From assembly GCA_030386875.1 (NCBI GenBank), contig CM059560.1, positions 42,946,757 through 43,010,756 on the forward strand: DNA of 64,000 nt. The letters run 5' to 3'. Positions 1 to 11,040 of the stretch are shown piece by piece. A model generated the notes under the pieces. The model saw nothing but the letters and a program-made list of their open reading frames with translations. It was not told the origin of the DNA and did no database searches. A program made the position numbers and the translations under genes. This DNA comes from Morinoia aosen. Taxonomy: Eukaryota > Arthropoda > Malacostraca > Amphipoda > Talitridae. Positions within the stretch are counted from its first letter, which is position 1. Every line of letters starts with the position of its first letter.

Positions 1-32
1 CTCCTTTGTACGCTGTAGAGATACCTCGTGTA
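1..32. repeat. Type B monomer (exemplar)
   Basis: B differs from A at three places: A10, C27 and G28, giving tacgct in the left half and cctcgtg in the right half. It therefore has two CpGs. B is most often followed directly by a C monomer, and this B-C junction marks the start of most sub-blocks. When B is not followed by C it is normally followed by an A run, for example at 545. On the minus strand its three phases give the peptide variants YTRYLYSV, STRGISTAY and GVHEVSL. Confidence 0.97.
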
Positions 33-64
33 CTCCTTTGTACGTTCTAGAGATATTTCCTGTA
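33..64. repeat. Type C monomer (exemplar), the most diverged class
   Basis: C differs from A at positions 10, 13, 15, 24, 25 and 27, giving tacgttctagag followed by atatttcctg. It carries TCTAGA (an XbaI site), absent from the other classes, so XbaI should cut the array into fragments that are multiples of 32 bp. It is the only common class whose minus strand contains a stop (CTC TAG) in one of the three phases. It therefore ends nearly every minus-strand open frame in the window, which is why so many conceptual peptides finish in RKYL. Its differences fall in two clusters (10-15 and 24-27), leaving a shared centre. Confidence 0.97.
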
Positions 65-96
65 CTCCTTTGTGCGCTGTAGAGATACCTTCTGTA
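65..96. repeat. Type A monomer (exemplar of the majority form)
   Basis: This is the most frequent monomer. Diagnostic bases are G10, C13, G15, C24, C25, T27 and C28. It contains one CpG inside tgcgct, so it carries a GCGC (HhaI) site, and GTAC (RsaI) spans its junction with the next monomer. By hand count it has 5 A, 8 C, 7 G and 12 T. On the plus strand TAG at 16-18 stops one of the three frames. On the minus strand all three frames are open. Common point changes are tgcg to tgtg or tgca, as expected for CpG decay, as well as ctcc to cttc or cttt, and gtagag to gtaaag or gtagaa. Confidence 0.98.
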
Positions 97-160
97 CTCC
101 TTTGTGCGCTGTAGAGATACCTTCTGTACTCCTTTGTGCGCTGTAGAGATACCTTCTGTA

Positions 161-192
161 CTCCTTTGTACGCTGTAGAGATACCTTCTGTA
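161..192. repeat. Type D monomer (exemplar): A with A10
   Basis: D has the tacgct left half shared with B and the ccttctg right half shared with A. It can be read either as A with one G10-to-A change or as a B-left/A-right recombinant. The sequence cannot separate these. It recurs at a fixed place in the seven-mer C-A-A-A-D-A-B, which argues that it was amplified as part of a unit rather than arising repeatedly. Confidence 0.93.
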
Positions 193-704
193 CTCCTTTG
201 TGCGCTGTAGAGATACCTTCTGTACTCCTTTGTGCGCTGTAGAGATACCTTCTGTACTCCTTTGTGCTCTGTAGAGATACCTTCTGTACTCCTTTGTACG
301 CTGTAGAGATACCTCGTGTACTCCTTTGTACGTTCTAGAGATATTTCCTGTACTCTTTTGTGCGCTGTAGAGATACCTTATGTACTTCTTTGTGCGCTGT
401 AGAGATACCTTCTGTACTCCTTTGTGCGCTGTAGAGATACCTTCTGTACTCCTTTGTGCGCTGTAGAGATACCTTCTGTACTCCTTTGTGCGCTGTAGAG
501 ATACCTTCTGTACTCCTTTGTACGCTGTAGAGATACCTCGTGTACTCCTTTGTGCGCTGTAGAGATACCTTCTGTACTCCTTTGTGCGCTGTAGAGATAC
601 CTTCTGTACTCCTTTGTGCGCTGTAGAGATACCTTCTGTACTCCTTTGTACGTTCTAGAGATATTTCCTGTACTCCTTTGTGCGCTGTAGAGATACCTTC
701 TGTA

Positions 705-736
705 CTCCTTTGTGCGCTGTAGAGATATTTCCTGTA
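705..736. repeat. Type E hybrid monomer (A left, C right), HOR landmark
   Basis: E has the left half of A (G10, C13, G15) and the right half of C (T24, T25, C27), so it looks like an exchange between an A and a C monomer inside the shared centre at 16-23. It occurs here in the context C-A-E-A-A-B. I count at least 31 E-type monomers, at 705, 3681, 7425, 9793, 12257, 12641, 14753, 17281, 19169, 19553, 21665, 24576, 27104, 29248, 31360, 35136, 39936, 41376, 43424, 45344, 47392, 48927, 49119 (variant), 50687, 50879, 51935, 52127 (variant), 53471, 53663, 55997 and 62299. The context is nearly always the same, so most copies descend from one event. Confidence 0.92.
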
Positions 737-1056
737 CTCCTTTGTGCGCTGTAGAGATACCTTCTGTACTCCTTTGTGCGCTGTAGAGATACCTTCTGTA
801 CTCCTTTGTACGCTGTAGAGATACCTCGTGTACTCCTTTGTACGTTTTAGAGATATTTCCTGTACTCCTTTGTGCGCTGTAGAGATACCTTCTGTACTCC
901 TTTGTGCGCTGTAGAGATACCTTCTGTACTCCTTTGTGCGCTGTAGAGATACATTCTGTACTCCTTTGTACGCTGTAGAGATACCTTCTGTACTCCTTTG
1001 TGCGCCCTAGAGATACCTTCTGTACTCCTTTGTACGCTGTAGAGATACCTCGTGTA

Positions 1057-1280
1057 CTCCTTTGTACGTTCTAGAGATATTTCCTGTACTCCTTTGTGCG
1101 CTGTAGAGATACCTTCTGTACTCCTTTGTGCGCTGTAGAGATACCTTCTGTACTCCTTTGTGCGCTGTAGAGATACCTTCTGTACTCCTTTGTACGCTGT
1201 AGAGATACCTTCTGTACTCCATTGTGCGCTGTAGAGATACCTTCTGTACTCCTTTGTACGCTGTAGAGATACCTCGTGTA
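1057..1280. repeat. Seven-monomer sub-block C-A-A-A-D-A-B (224 bp, exemplar)
   Basis: Monomers start at 1057 (C), 1089, 1121 and 1153 (A), 1185 (D), 1217 (A, with ctccattg) and 1249 (B), and the next C begins at 1281. The same order is seen at 4033-4256 and very often in the right-hand part of the window (about 55.3-61.3 kb). It is the commonest short higher-order unit. Shorter (C-A-A-B) and longer (C-A-A-A-A-A-B) forms also occur, so the run of A monomers is variable. Confidence 0.9.
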
Positions 1281-4200
1281 CTCCTTTGTACGTTCTAGAG
1301 ATATTTCCTGTACTCCTTTGTGCGCTGTAGAGATACCTTCTGTACTCCTTTGTGCGCTGTAGAGATACCTTCTGTACTCCTTTGTACGCTGTAGAGATAC
1401 CTCGTGTACTCCTTTGTACGTTCTAGAGATATTTCCTGTACTCCTTTGTGCGCTGTAGAGATACCTTCTGTACTCCTTTGTGCGCTGTAGAGATACCTTC
1501 TGTACTCCTTTGTGCGCTGTAGAGATACCTTCTGTACTCCTTTGTGCGCTGTAGAGATACCTTCTGTACTCCTTTGTGCGCTGTAGAGATACCTTCTGTA
1601 CTCCTATGTACGCTGTAGAGATACCTCGTGTACTCCTTTGTGCGCTGTAGAGATACCTTCTGTACTCCTTTGTGCGCTGTAGAGATACCTTCTGTACTCC
1701 TTTGTGCGCTGTAGAGATACCTTCTGTACTCCTTTGTACGTTCTAGAGATATTTCCTGTACTCCTTTGTGCGCTGTAGAGATACCTTCTGTACTTCTTTG
1801 TGCGCTGTAGAGATACCTTCTGTACTCCTTTGTGCGCTGTAGAGATACCTTCTGTACTCCTTTGTGCGCTGTAGAGATACCTTCTGTACTCCTTTGTACG
1901 CTGTAGAGATACCTCGTGTACTCCTTTGTGCGCTGTAGAGATACCTTCTGTACTCCTTTGTACGCTGTAGAGATACCTCGTGTACTCCTTTGTACGTTCT
2001 AGAGATATTTCCTGTACTCCTTTGTGCGCTGTAGAGATACCTTCTGTACTCCTTTGTGCGCTGTAGAGATACCTTCTGTACTCCTTTGTACGCTGTAGAG
2101 ATACCTCGTGTACTCCTTTGTACGTTCTAGAGATATTTCCTGTACTCCTTTGTGCGCTGTAGAGATACCTTCTGTACTCCTTTGTGCGCTGTAGAGATAC
2201 CTTCTGTACTCCTTTGTGCGCTGTAGAGATACCGTCTGTACTCCTTTGTACGCTGTAGAGATACCTCGTGTACTCCTTTGTACGTTCTTGAGATATTTCC
2301 TGTACTCCTATGTGCGCTGTAGAGATACCTTCTGTACTTCTTTGTGCGCTGTAGAGATACCTTCTGTACTCCTTTGTGCGCTGTAGAGATACCTTCTGTA
2401 CTCCTTTGTACGCTGTAAAGATACCTTCTGTACTCCTTTGTGTGCTGTAGAGATACCTTCTGTACTCCTTTTTACGCTGTAGAGATACCTCGTGTACTCC
2501 TTTGTACGTTCTAGAGATATTTCCTGTACTCCTTTGTGCGCTGTAGAGATACCTTCTGTACTCCTTTGTGCGCTGTAGAGATACCTTCTGTACTCCTTTG
2601 TGCGCTGTAGAGATACCTTCTGTACATCTTTGTACGTTCTAGAGATATTTCCTGTACTCCTTTGTGCGCTGTAGAGATACCTTCTGTACTCCTTTGTGCG
2701 CTGTAGAGATACCTTCTGTACTCCTTTGTGCGCTGTAGAGATACTTTCTGTTCTCCTTTGTGCGCTGTAGAGATACCTTCTGTACTCCCTTGTACGCTGT
2801 AGAGATACCTCGTGTACTCCTTTGTACGTTCTAGAGATATTTCCTGTACTCCTTTGTGCGCTGTAGAGATACCTTGTGTACTCCTTTGTGCGCTGTAGAG
2901 ATACCTTCTGTACTCCTTTGTGCGCTGTAGAGATACCTTCTGTACTCCTTTGTACGCTGTAGAGATACCTCGTGTACTCCTTTGTACGTTCTAGAGATAT
3001 TTCCTGTACTCCTTTGTGCGCTGTAGAGATACCTTCTGTACTCCTTTGTGCGCTGTAGAGATACCTTCTGTACTCCTTTGTGCGCTGTAGAGATACCTTC
3101 TGTACTCCTTTGTGCGCTGTAGAGATACCTTCTGTACTCCTTTGTACGCTGTAGAGATACCTTCTGTACTCCTTTGTGCGCTGTAGAGATACCTTCTGTA
3201 CTCCTTTGTGCGCTGTAGAGATACCTTCTGTACTCCTTTGTGCTCTGTAGAGATACCTTCTGTACTCCTTTGTACGCTGTAGAGATACCTCGTGTACTCC
3301 TTTGTACGTTCTAGAGATATTTCCTGTACTCTTTTGTGCGCTGTAGAGATACCTTCTGTACTTCTTTGTGCGCTGTAGAGATACCTTCTGTACTCCATTG
3401 TGCGCTGTAGAGATACCTTCTGTACTCCTTTGTGCGCTGTAGCGATACCTTCTGTACTCCTTTGTGCGCTGTAGAGATACCTTCTGTACTCCTTTGTACG
3501 CTGTAGAGATACCTCGTGTACTCCTTTGTGCGCTGTAGAGATACCTTCTGTACTCCTTTGTGCGCTGTAGAGATACCTTCTGTACTCCTTTGTGCGCTGT
3601 AGAGATACCTTCTGTACTCCTTTGTACGTTCTAGAGATATTTCCTGTACTGCTTTGTGCGCTGTAGAGATACCTTCTGTACTCCTTTGTGCGCTGTAGAG
3701 ATATTTCCTGTACTCCTTTGTGCTCTGTAGAGATACCTTCTGTACTCCTTTGTGCGGTGTAGAGATACCTTCTGTACTCCTTTGTACGCTGTAGAGATAC
3801 CTCGTGTACTCCTTGGTACGTTTTAGAGATATTTCCTGTACTCCTTTGTGCGCTGTAGAGATACCTTCTGTACTCCTTTGTGCGCTGTAGAGATACCTTC
3901 TGTACTCCTTTGTGCGCTGTAGAGATACCTTCTGTACTCCTTTGTACGCTGTAGAGATACCTTCTGTACTCCTTTGTGCGCCCTAGAGATACCTTCTGTA
4001 CTCCTTTGTACGCTGTAGAGATACCTCGTGTACTCCTTTGTACGTTCTAGAGATATTTCCTGTACTCCTTTGTGCGCTGTAGAGATACCTTCTGTACTCC
4101 TTTGTGCGCTGTAGAGATACCTTCTGTACTCCTTTGTGCGCTGTAGAGATACCTTCTGTACTCCTTTGTACGCTGTAGAGATACCTTCTGTACTCCTTTG

Positions 4201-6304
4201 TGCGCTGTAGAGATACCTTCTGTACTCCTTTGTACGCTGTAGAGATACCTCGTGTACTCCTTTGTACGTTCTAGAGATATTTCCTGTACTCCTTTGTGCG
4301 CTGTAGAGATACCTTCTGTACTCCTTTGTGCGCTGTAGAGATACCTTCTGTACTCCTTTGTACGCTGTAGAGATACCTCGTGTACTCCTTTGTACGTTCT
4401 AGAGATATTTCCTGTACTCCTTTGTGCGCTGTAGAGATACCTTCTGTACTCCTTTGTGCGCTGTAGAGATACCTTCTGTACTCCTTTGTGCGCTGTAGAG
4501 ATACCTTCTGTACTCCTTTGTGCGCTGTAGAGATACCTTCTGTACTCCTTTGTGCGCTGTAGAGATACCTTCTGTACTCCTTTGTACGCTGTAGAGATAC
4601 CTCGTGTACTCCTTTGTGCGCTGTAGAGATACCTTCTGTACTCCTTTGTGCGCTGTAGAGATACCTTCTGTACTCCTTTGTGCGCTGTAGAGATACCTTC
4701 TGTACTCCTTTGTACGTTCTAGAGATATTTCCTGTACTCCTTTGTGCGCTGTAGAAATACCTTCTGTACTTCTTTGTGCGCTGTAGAGATACCTTCTGTA
4801 CTCCTTTGTGCGCTGTAGAGATACCTTCTGTACTCCTTTGTGCGCTGTAGAGATACCTTCTGTACTCCTTTGTACGCTGTAGAGATACCTCGTGTACTCC
4901 TTTGTGCGCTGTAGAGATACCTTCTGTACTCCTTTGTACGCTGTAGAGATACCTCGTGTACTCCTTTGTACGTTCTAGAGATATTTCCTGTACTCCTTTG
5001 TGCGCTGTAGAGATACCTTCTGTACTCCTTTGTGCGCTGTAGAGATACCTTCTGAACTCCTTTGTGCGCTGTAGAGATACCTTCTGTACTCCTTTGTGCG
5101 CTGTAGAGATACCTTCTGTACTCCTTTGTGCACTGTAGAGATACCTTCTGTACTCCTTTGTACGTTCTAGAGATATTTCCTGTACTCCTTTGTGCGCTGT
5201 AGAGATACCTTCTGTACTCCTTTGTGCGCTGTAGAGATACCTTCTGTACTCCTTTGTGCGCTGTAGAGATACCTTCTGTACTCCTATGTACGCTGTAGAG
5301 ATACCTCGTGTACTCCTTTGTGCGCTGTAGAGATACCTTCTGTACTCCTTTGTGCGCTGTAGAGATACCTTCTGTACTCCTTTGTGCGCTGTAGAGATAC
5401 CTTCTGTACTCCTTTGTACGTTCTAGAGATATTTCCTGTACTCCTTTGTGCGCTGTAGAGATACCTTCTGTACTTCTTTGTGCGCTGTAGAGATACCTTC
5501 TGTACTCCTTTGTGCGCTGTAGAGATACCTTCTGTACTCCTTTGTGCGCTGTAGAGATACCTTCTGTACTCCTTTGTACGCTGTAGAGATACCTCGTGTA
5601 CTCCTTTGTGCGCTGTAGAGATACCTTCTGTACTCCTTTGTACGCTGTAGAGATACCTCGTGTACTCCTTTGTACGTTCTAGAGATATTTCCTGTACTCC
5701 TTTGTGCGCTGTAGAGATACCTTCTGTACTCCTTTGTGCGCTGTAGAGATACCTTCTGTACTCCTTTGTACGCTGTAGAGATACCTCGTGTACTCCTTTG
5801 TACGTTCTAGAGATATTTCCTGTACTCCTTTGTGCGCTGTAGAGATACCTTCTGTACTCCTTTGTGCGCTGTAGAGATACCTTCTGTACTCCTTTGTGCG
5901 CTGTAGAGATACCGTCTGTACTCCTTTGTACGCTGTAGAGATACCTCGTGTACTCCTTTGTACGTTCTTGAGATATTTCCTGTACTCCTATGTGCGCTGT
6001 AGAGATACCTTCTGTACTTCTTTGTGCGCTGTAGAGATACCTTCTGTACTCCTTTGTGCGCTGTAGAGATACCTTCTGTACTCCTTTGTACGCTGTAAAG
6101 ATACCTTCTGTACTCCTTTGTGTGCTGTAGAGATACCTTCTGTACTCCTTTTTACGCTGTAGAGATACCTCGTGTACTCCTTTGTACGTTCTAGAGATAT
6201 TTCCTGTACTCCTTTGTGCGCTGTAGAGATACCTTCTGTACTCCTTTGTGCGCTGTAGAGATACCTTCTGTACTCCTTTGTGCGCTGTAGAGATACCTTC
6301 TGTA

Positions 6305-8672
6305 CATCTTTGTACGTTCTAGAGATATTTCCTGTACTCCTTTGTGCGCTGTAGAGATACCTTCTGTACTCCTTTGTGCGCTGTAGAGATACCTTCTGTA
6401 CTCCTTTGTGCGCTGTAGAGATACTTTCTGTTCTCCTTTGTGCGCTGTAGAGATACCTTCTGTACTCCTTTGTACGCTGTAGAGATACCTCGTGTACTCC
6501 TTTGTACGTTCTAGAGATATTTCCTGTACTCCTTTGTGCGCTGTAGAGATACCTTCTGTACTCCTTTGTGCGCTGTAGAGATACCTTCTGTACTCCTTTG
6601 TGCGCTGTAGAGATACCTTCTGTACTCCTTTGTACGCTGTAGAGATACCTCGTGTACTCCTTTGTACGTTCTAGAGATATTTCCTGTACTCCTTTGTGCG
6701 CTGTAGAGATACCTTCTGTACTCCTTTGTGCGCTGTAGAGATACCTTCTGTACTCCTTTGTGCGCTGTAGAGATACCTTCTGTACTCCTTTGTACGCTGT
6801 AGAGATACCTTCTGTACTCCTTTGTGCGCTGTAGAGATACCTTCTGTACTCCTTTGTGCGCTGTAGAGATACCTTCTGTACTCCTTTGTGCTCTGTAGAG
6901 ATACCTTCTGTACTCCTTTGTACGCTGTAGAGATACCTCGTGTACTCCTTTGTACGTTCTAGAGATATTTCCTGTACTCTTTTGTGCGCTGTAGAGATAC
7001 CTTCTGTACTTCTTTGTGCGCTGTAGAGATACCTTCTGTACTCCATTGTGCGCTGTAGAGATACCTTCTGTACTCCTTTGTGCGCTGTAGAGATACCTTC
7101 TGTACTCCTTTGTGCGCTGTAGAGATACCTTCTGTACTCCTTTGTACGCTGTAGAGATACCTCGTGTACTCCTTTGTGCGCTGTAGAGATACCTTCTGTA
7201 CTCCTTTGTGCTCTGTAGAGATACCTTCTGTACTCCTTTGTACGCTGTAGAGATACCTCGTGTACTCCTTTGTACGTTCTAGAGATATTTCCTGTACTCT
7301 TTTGTGCGCTGTAGAGATACCTTCTGTACTCCTTTGTGCGCTGTAGAGATACCTTCTGTACTCCTTTGTACGTTCTAGAGATATTTCCTGTACTGCTTTG
7401 TGCGCTGTAGAGATACCTTCTGTACTCCTTTGTGCGCTGTAGAGATATTTCCTGTACTCCTTTGTGCGCTGTAGAGATACCTTCTGTACTCCTTTGTGCG
7501 GTGTAGAGATACCTTCTGTACTCCTTTGTACGCTGTAGAGATACCTCGTGTACTCCTTGGTACGTTTTAGAGATATTTCCTGTACTCCTTTGTGCGCTGT
7601 AGAGATACATTCTGTACTCCTTTGTGCGCTGTAGAGATACCTTCTGTACTCCTTTGTGCGCTGTAGAGATACCTTCTGTACTCCTTTGTACGCTGTAGAG
7701 ATACCTTCTGTACTCCTTTGTGCGCCCTAGAGATACCTTCTGTACTCCTTTGTACGCTGTAGAGATACCTCGTGTACTCCTTTGTACGTTCTAGAGATAT
7801 TTCCTGTACTCCTTTGTGCGCTGTAGAGATACCTTCTGTACTCCTTTGTGCGCTGTAGAGATACCTTCTGTACTCCTTTGTGCGCTGTAGAGATACCTTC
7901 TGTACTCCTTTGTACGCTGTAGAGATACCTTCTGTACTCCTTTGTGCGCTGTAGAGATACCTTCTGTACTCCTTTGTACGCTGTAGAGATACCTCGTGTA
8001 CTCCTTTGTACGTTCTAGAGATATTTCCTGTACTCCTTTGTGCGCTGTAGAGATACCTTCTGTACTCCTTTGTGCGCTGTAGAGATACCTTCTGTACTCC
8101 TTTGTACGCTGTAGAGATACCTCGTGTACTCCTTTGTACGTTCTAGAGATATTTCCTGTACTCCTTTGTGCGCTGTAGAGATACCTTCTGTACTCCTTTG
8201 TGCGCTGTAGAGATACCTTCTGTACTCCTTTGTGCGCTGTAGAGATACCTTCTGTACTCCTTTGTGCGCTGTAGAGATACCTTCTGTACTCCTTTGTGCG
8301 CTGTAGAGATACCTTCTGTACTCCTTTGTACGCTGTAGAGATACCTCGTGTACTCCTTTGTGCGCTGTAGAGATACCTTCTGTACTCCTTTGTGCGCTGT
8401 AGAGATACCTTCTGTACTCCTTTGTGCGCTGTAGAGATACCTTCTGTACTCCTTTGTACGTTCTAGAGATATTTCCTGTACTCCTTTGTGCGCTGTAGAA
8501 ATACCTTCTGTACTTCTTTGTGCGCTGTAGAGATACCTTCTGTACTCCTTTGTGCGCTGTAGAGATACCTTCTGTACTCCTTTGTGCGCTGTAGAGATAC
8601 CTTCTGTACTCCTTTGTACGCTGTAGAGATACCTCGTGTACTCCTTTGTGCGCTGTAGAGATACCTTCTGTA
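6305..8672. repeat. 74-monomer tandem duplication, copy 1 (2,368 bp)
   Basis: This segment begins with a C monomer whose ctcc is changed to catc (tacatc at 6303). It contains the ccttggtacgtttt C monomer (7555), E at 7425 and gcgccctag at 7722. Each mark recurs exactly 2,368 bp later. The left edge is set because monomers before 6305 do not match those before 8673, and the right edge because the match ends at 11,040. The boundary falls on the monomer grid, as expected for in-register unequal exchange. Confidence 0.9.
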
Positions 8673-11040
8673 CATCTTTGTACGTTCTAGAGATATTTCC
8701 TGTACTCCTTTGTGCGCTGTAGAGATACCTTCTGTACTCCTTTGTGCGCTGTAGAGATACCTTCTGTACTCCTTTGTGCGCTGTAGAGATACTTTCTGTT
8801 CTCCTTTGTGCGCTGTAGAGATACCTTCTGTACTCCTTTGTACGCTGTAGAGATACCTCGTGTACTCCTTTGTACGTTCTAGAGATATTTCCTGTACTCC
8901 TTTGTGCGCTGTAGAGATACCTTCTGTACTCCTTTGTGCGCTGTAGAGATACCTTCTGTACTCCTTTGTGCGCTGTAGAGATACCTTCTGTACTCCTTTG
9001 TACGCTGTAGAGATACCTCGTGTACTCCTTTGTACGTTCTAGAGATATTTCCTGTACTCCTTTGTGCGCTGTAGAGATACCTTCTGTACTCCTTTGTGCG
9101 CTGTAGAGATACCTTCTGTACTCCTTTGTGCGCTGTAGAGATACCTTCTGTACTCCTTTGTACGCTGTAGAGATACCTTCTGTACTCCTTTGTGCGCTGT
9201 AGAGATACCTTCTGTACTCCTTTGTGCGCTGTAGAGATACCTTCTGTACTCCTTTGTGCTCTGTAGAGATACCTTCTGTACTCCTTTGTACGCTGTAGAG
9301 ATACCTCGTGTACTCCTTTGTACGTTCTAGAGATATTTCCTGTACTCTTTTGTGCGCTGTAGAGATACCTTCTGTACTTCTTTGTGCGCTGTAGAGATAC
9401 CTTCTGTACTCCATTGTGCGCTGTAGAGATACCTTCTGTACTCCTTTGTGCGCTGTAGAGATACCTTCTGTACTCCTTTGTGCGCTGTAGAGATACCTTC
9501 TGTACTCCTTTGTACGCTGTAGAGATACCTCGTGTACTCCTTTGTGCGCTGTAGAGATACCTTCTGTACTCCTTTGTGCTCTGTAGAGATACCTTCTGTA
9601 CTCCTTTGTACGCTGTAGAGATACCTCGTGTACTCCTTTGTACGTTCTAGAGATATTTCCTGTACTCTTTTGTGCGCTGTAGAGATACCTTCTGTACTCC
9701 TTTGTGCGCTGTAGAGATACCTTCTGTACTCCTTTGTACGTTCTAGAGATATTTCCTGTACTGCTTTGTGCGCTGTAGAGATACCTTCTGTACTCCTTTG
9801 TGCGCTGTAGAGATATTTCCTGTACTCCTTTGTGCGCTGTAGAGATACCTTCTGTACTCCTTTGTGCGGTGTAGAGATACCTTCTGTACTCCTTTGTACG
9901 CTGTAGAGATACCTCGTGTACTCCTTGGTACGTTTTAGAGATATTTCCTGTACTCCTTTGTGCGCTGTAGAGATACATTCTGTACTCCTTTGTGCGCTGT
10001 AGAGATACCTTCTGTACTCCTTTGTGCGCTGTAGAGATACCTTCTGTACTCCTTTGTACGCTGTAGAGATACCTTCTGTACTCCTTTGTGCGCCCTAGAG
10101 ATACCTTCTGTACTCCTTTGTACGCTGTAGAGATACCTCGTGTACTCCTTTGTACGTTCTAGAGATATTTCCTGTACTCCTTTGTGCGCTGTAGAGATAC
10201 CTTCTGTACTCCTTTGTGCGCTGTAGAGATACCTTCTGTACTCCTTTGTGCGCTGTAGAGATACCTTCTGTACTCCTTTGTACGCTGTAGAGATACCTTC
10301 TGTACTCCTTTGTGCGCTGTAGAGATACCTTCTGTACTCCTTTGTACGCTGTAGAGATACCTCGTGTACTCCTTTGTACGTTCTAGAGATATTTCCTGTA
10401 CTCCTTTGTGCGCTGTAGAGATACCTTCTGTACTCCTTTGTGCGCTGTAGAGATACCTTCTGTACTCCTTTGTACGCTGTAGAGATACCTCGTGTACTCC
10501 TTTGTACGTTCTAGAGATATTTCCTGTACTCCTTTGTGCGCTGTAGAGATACCTTCTGTACTCCTTTGTGCGCTGTAGAGATACCTTCTGTACTCCTTTG
10601 TGCGCTGTAGAGATACCTTCTGTACTCCTTTGTGCGCTGTAGAGATACCTTCTGTACTCCTTTGTGCGCTGTAGAGATACCTTCTGTACTCCTTTGTACG
10701 CTGTAGAGATACCTCGTGTACTCCTTTGTGCGCTGTAGAGATACCTTCTGTACTCCTTTGTGCGCTGTAGAGATACCTTCTGTACTCCTTTGTGCGCTGT
10801 AGAGATACCTTCTGTACTCCTTTGTACGTTCTAGAGATATTTCCTGTACTCCTTTGTGCGCTGTAGAAATACCTTCTGTACTTCTTTGTGCGCTGTAGAG
10901 ATACCTTCTGTACTCCTTTGTGCGCTGTAGAGATACCTTCTGTACTCCTTTGTGCGCTGTAGAGATACCTTCTGTACTCCTTTGTACGCTGTAGAGATAC
11001 CTCGTGTACTCCTTTGTGCGCTGTAGAGATACCTTCTGTA
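8673..11040. repeat. 74-monomer tandem duplication, copy 2 (2,368 bp)
   Basis: This is a direct copy of the preceding 2,368 bp. It opens with the same catc-marked C monomer (tacatc at 8671) and carries E at 9793, ccttggtacgtttt at 9923 and gcgccctag at 10090. At 11,041 the sequence becomes a B monomer where the copy-1 equivalent (8673) is the catc C monomer, which marks the end of the duplication. The near identity of the copies suggests a recent event. Confidence 0.9.

Larger units (their letters stand above)
1..6304. repeat. Left block: overlapping HOR units offset by 704, 2,976 and 3,680 bp
   Basis: Only satellite is present. Rare marks reveal the unit structure. The gcgccctag variant is at 1002 and again at 3978, 2,976 bp (93 monomers) later. 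B monomers opening A-A-A-C runs lie at 1601, 4577 and 5281, giving offsets of 2,976, 3,680 and, between the last two, 704 bp (22 monomers). The ttcttgag change of C near 2285 recurs near 5965, and tacatc at 2623 recurs at 6303, both 3,680 bp (115 monomers). The double-marked C with ccttggtacgtttt at 3811 recurs at 7555, offset 3,744 bp, so a further two-monomer change separates those copies. Confidence 0.85.

Noticed and set aside
33-64. CENP-B box or another known binding site in the C monomer
   Set aside because: No match to the CENP-B box core bases (TTCG followed by CGGG). The ttctagagatatttcc segment also fails as a heat-shock element or STAT site because the required inverted GAA/TTC spacing is absent.
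8143-9978. 611-codon minus-strand frame (and similar ones at 5988-7610, 32462-33766, 36430-37734, 50317-51828 and 53101-54207) as real repetitive-protein genes
   Set aside because: They translate the satellite itself. All three minus frames are open in the consensus, each frame ends at the TAG of a C monomer, starts come from chance point changes such as acctt to acatt, and there are no flanking gene signals.
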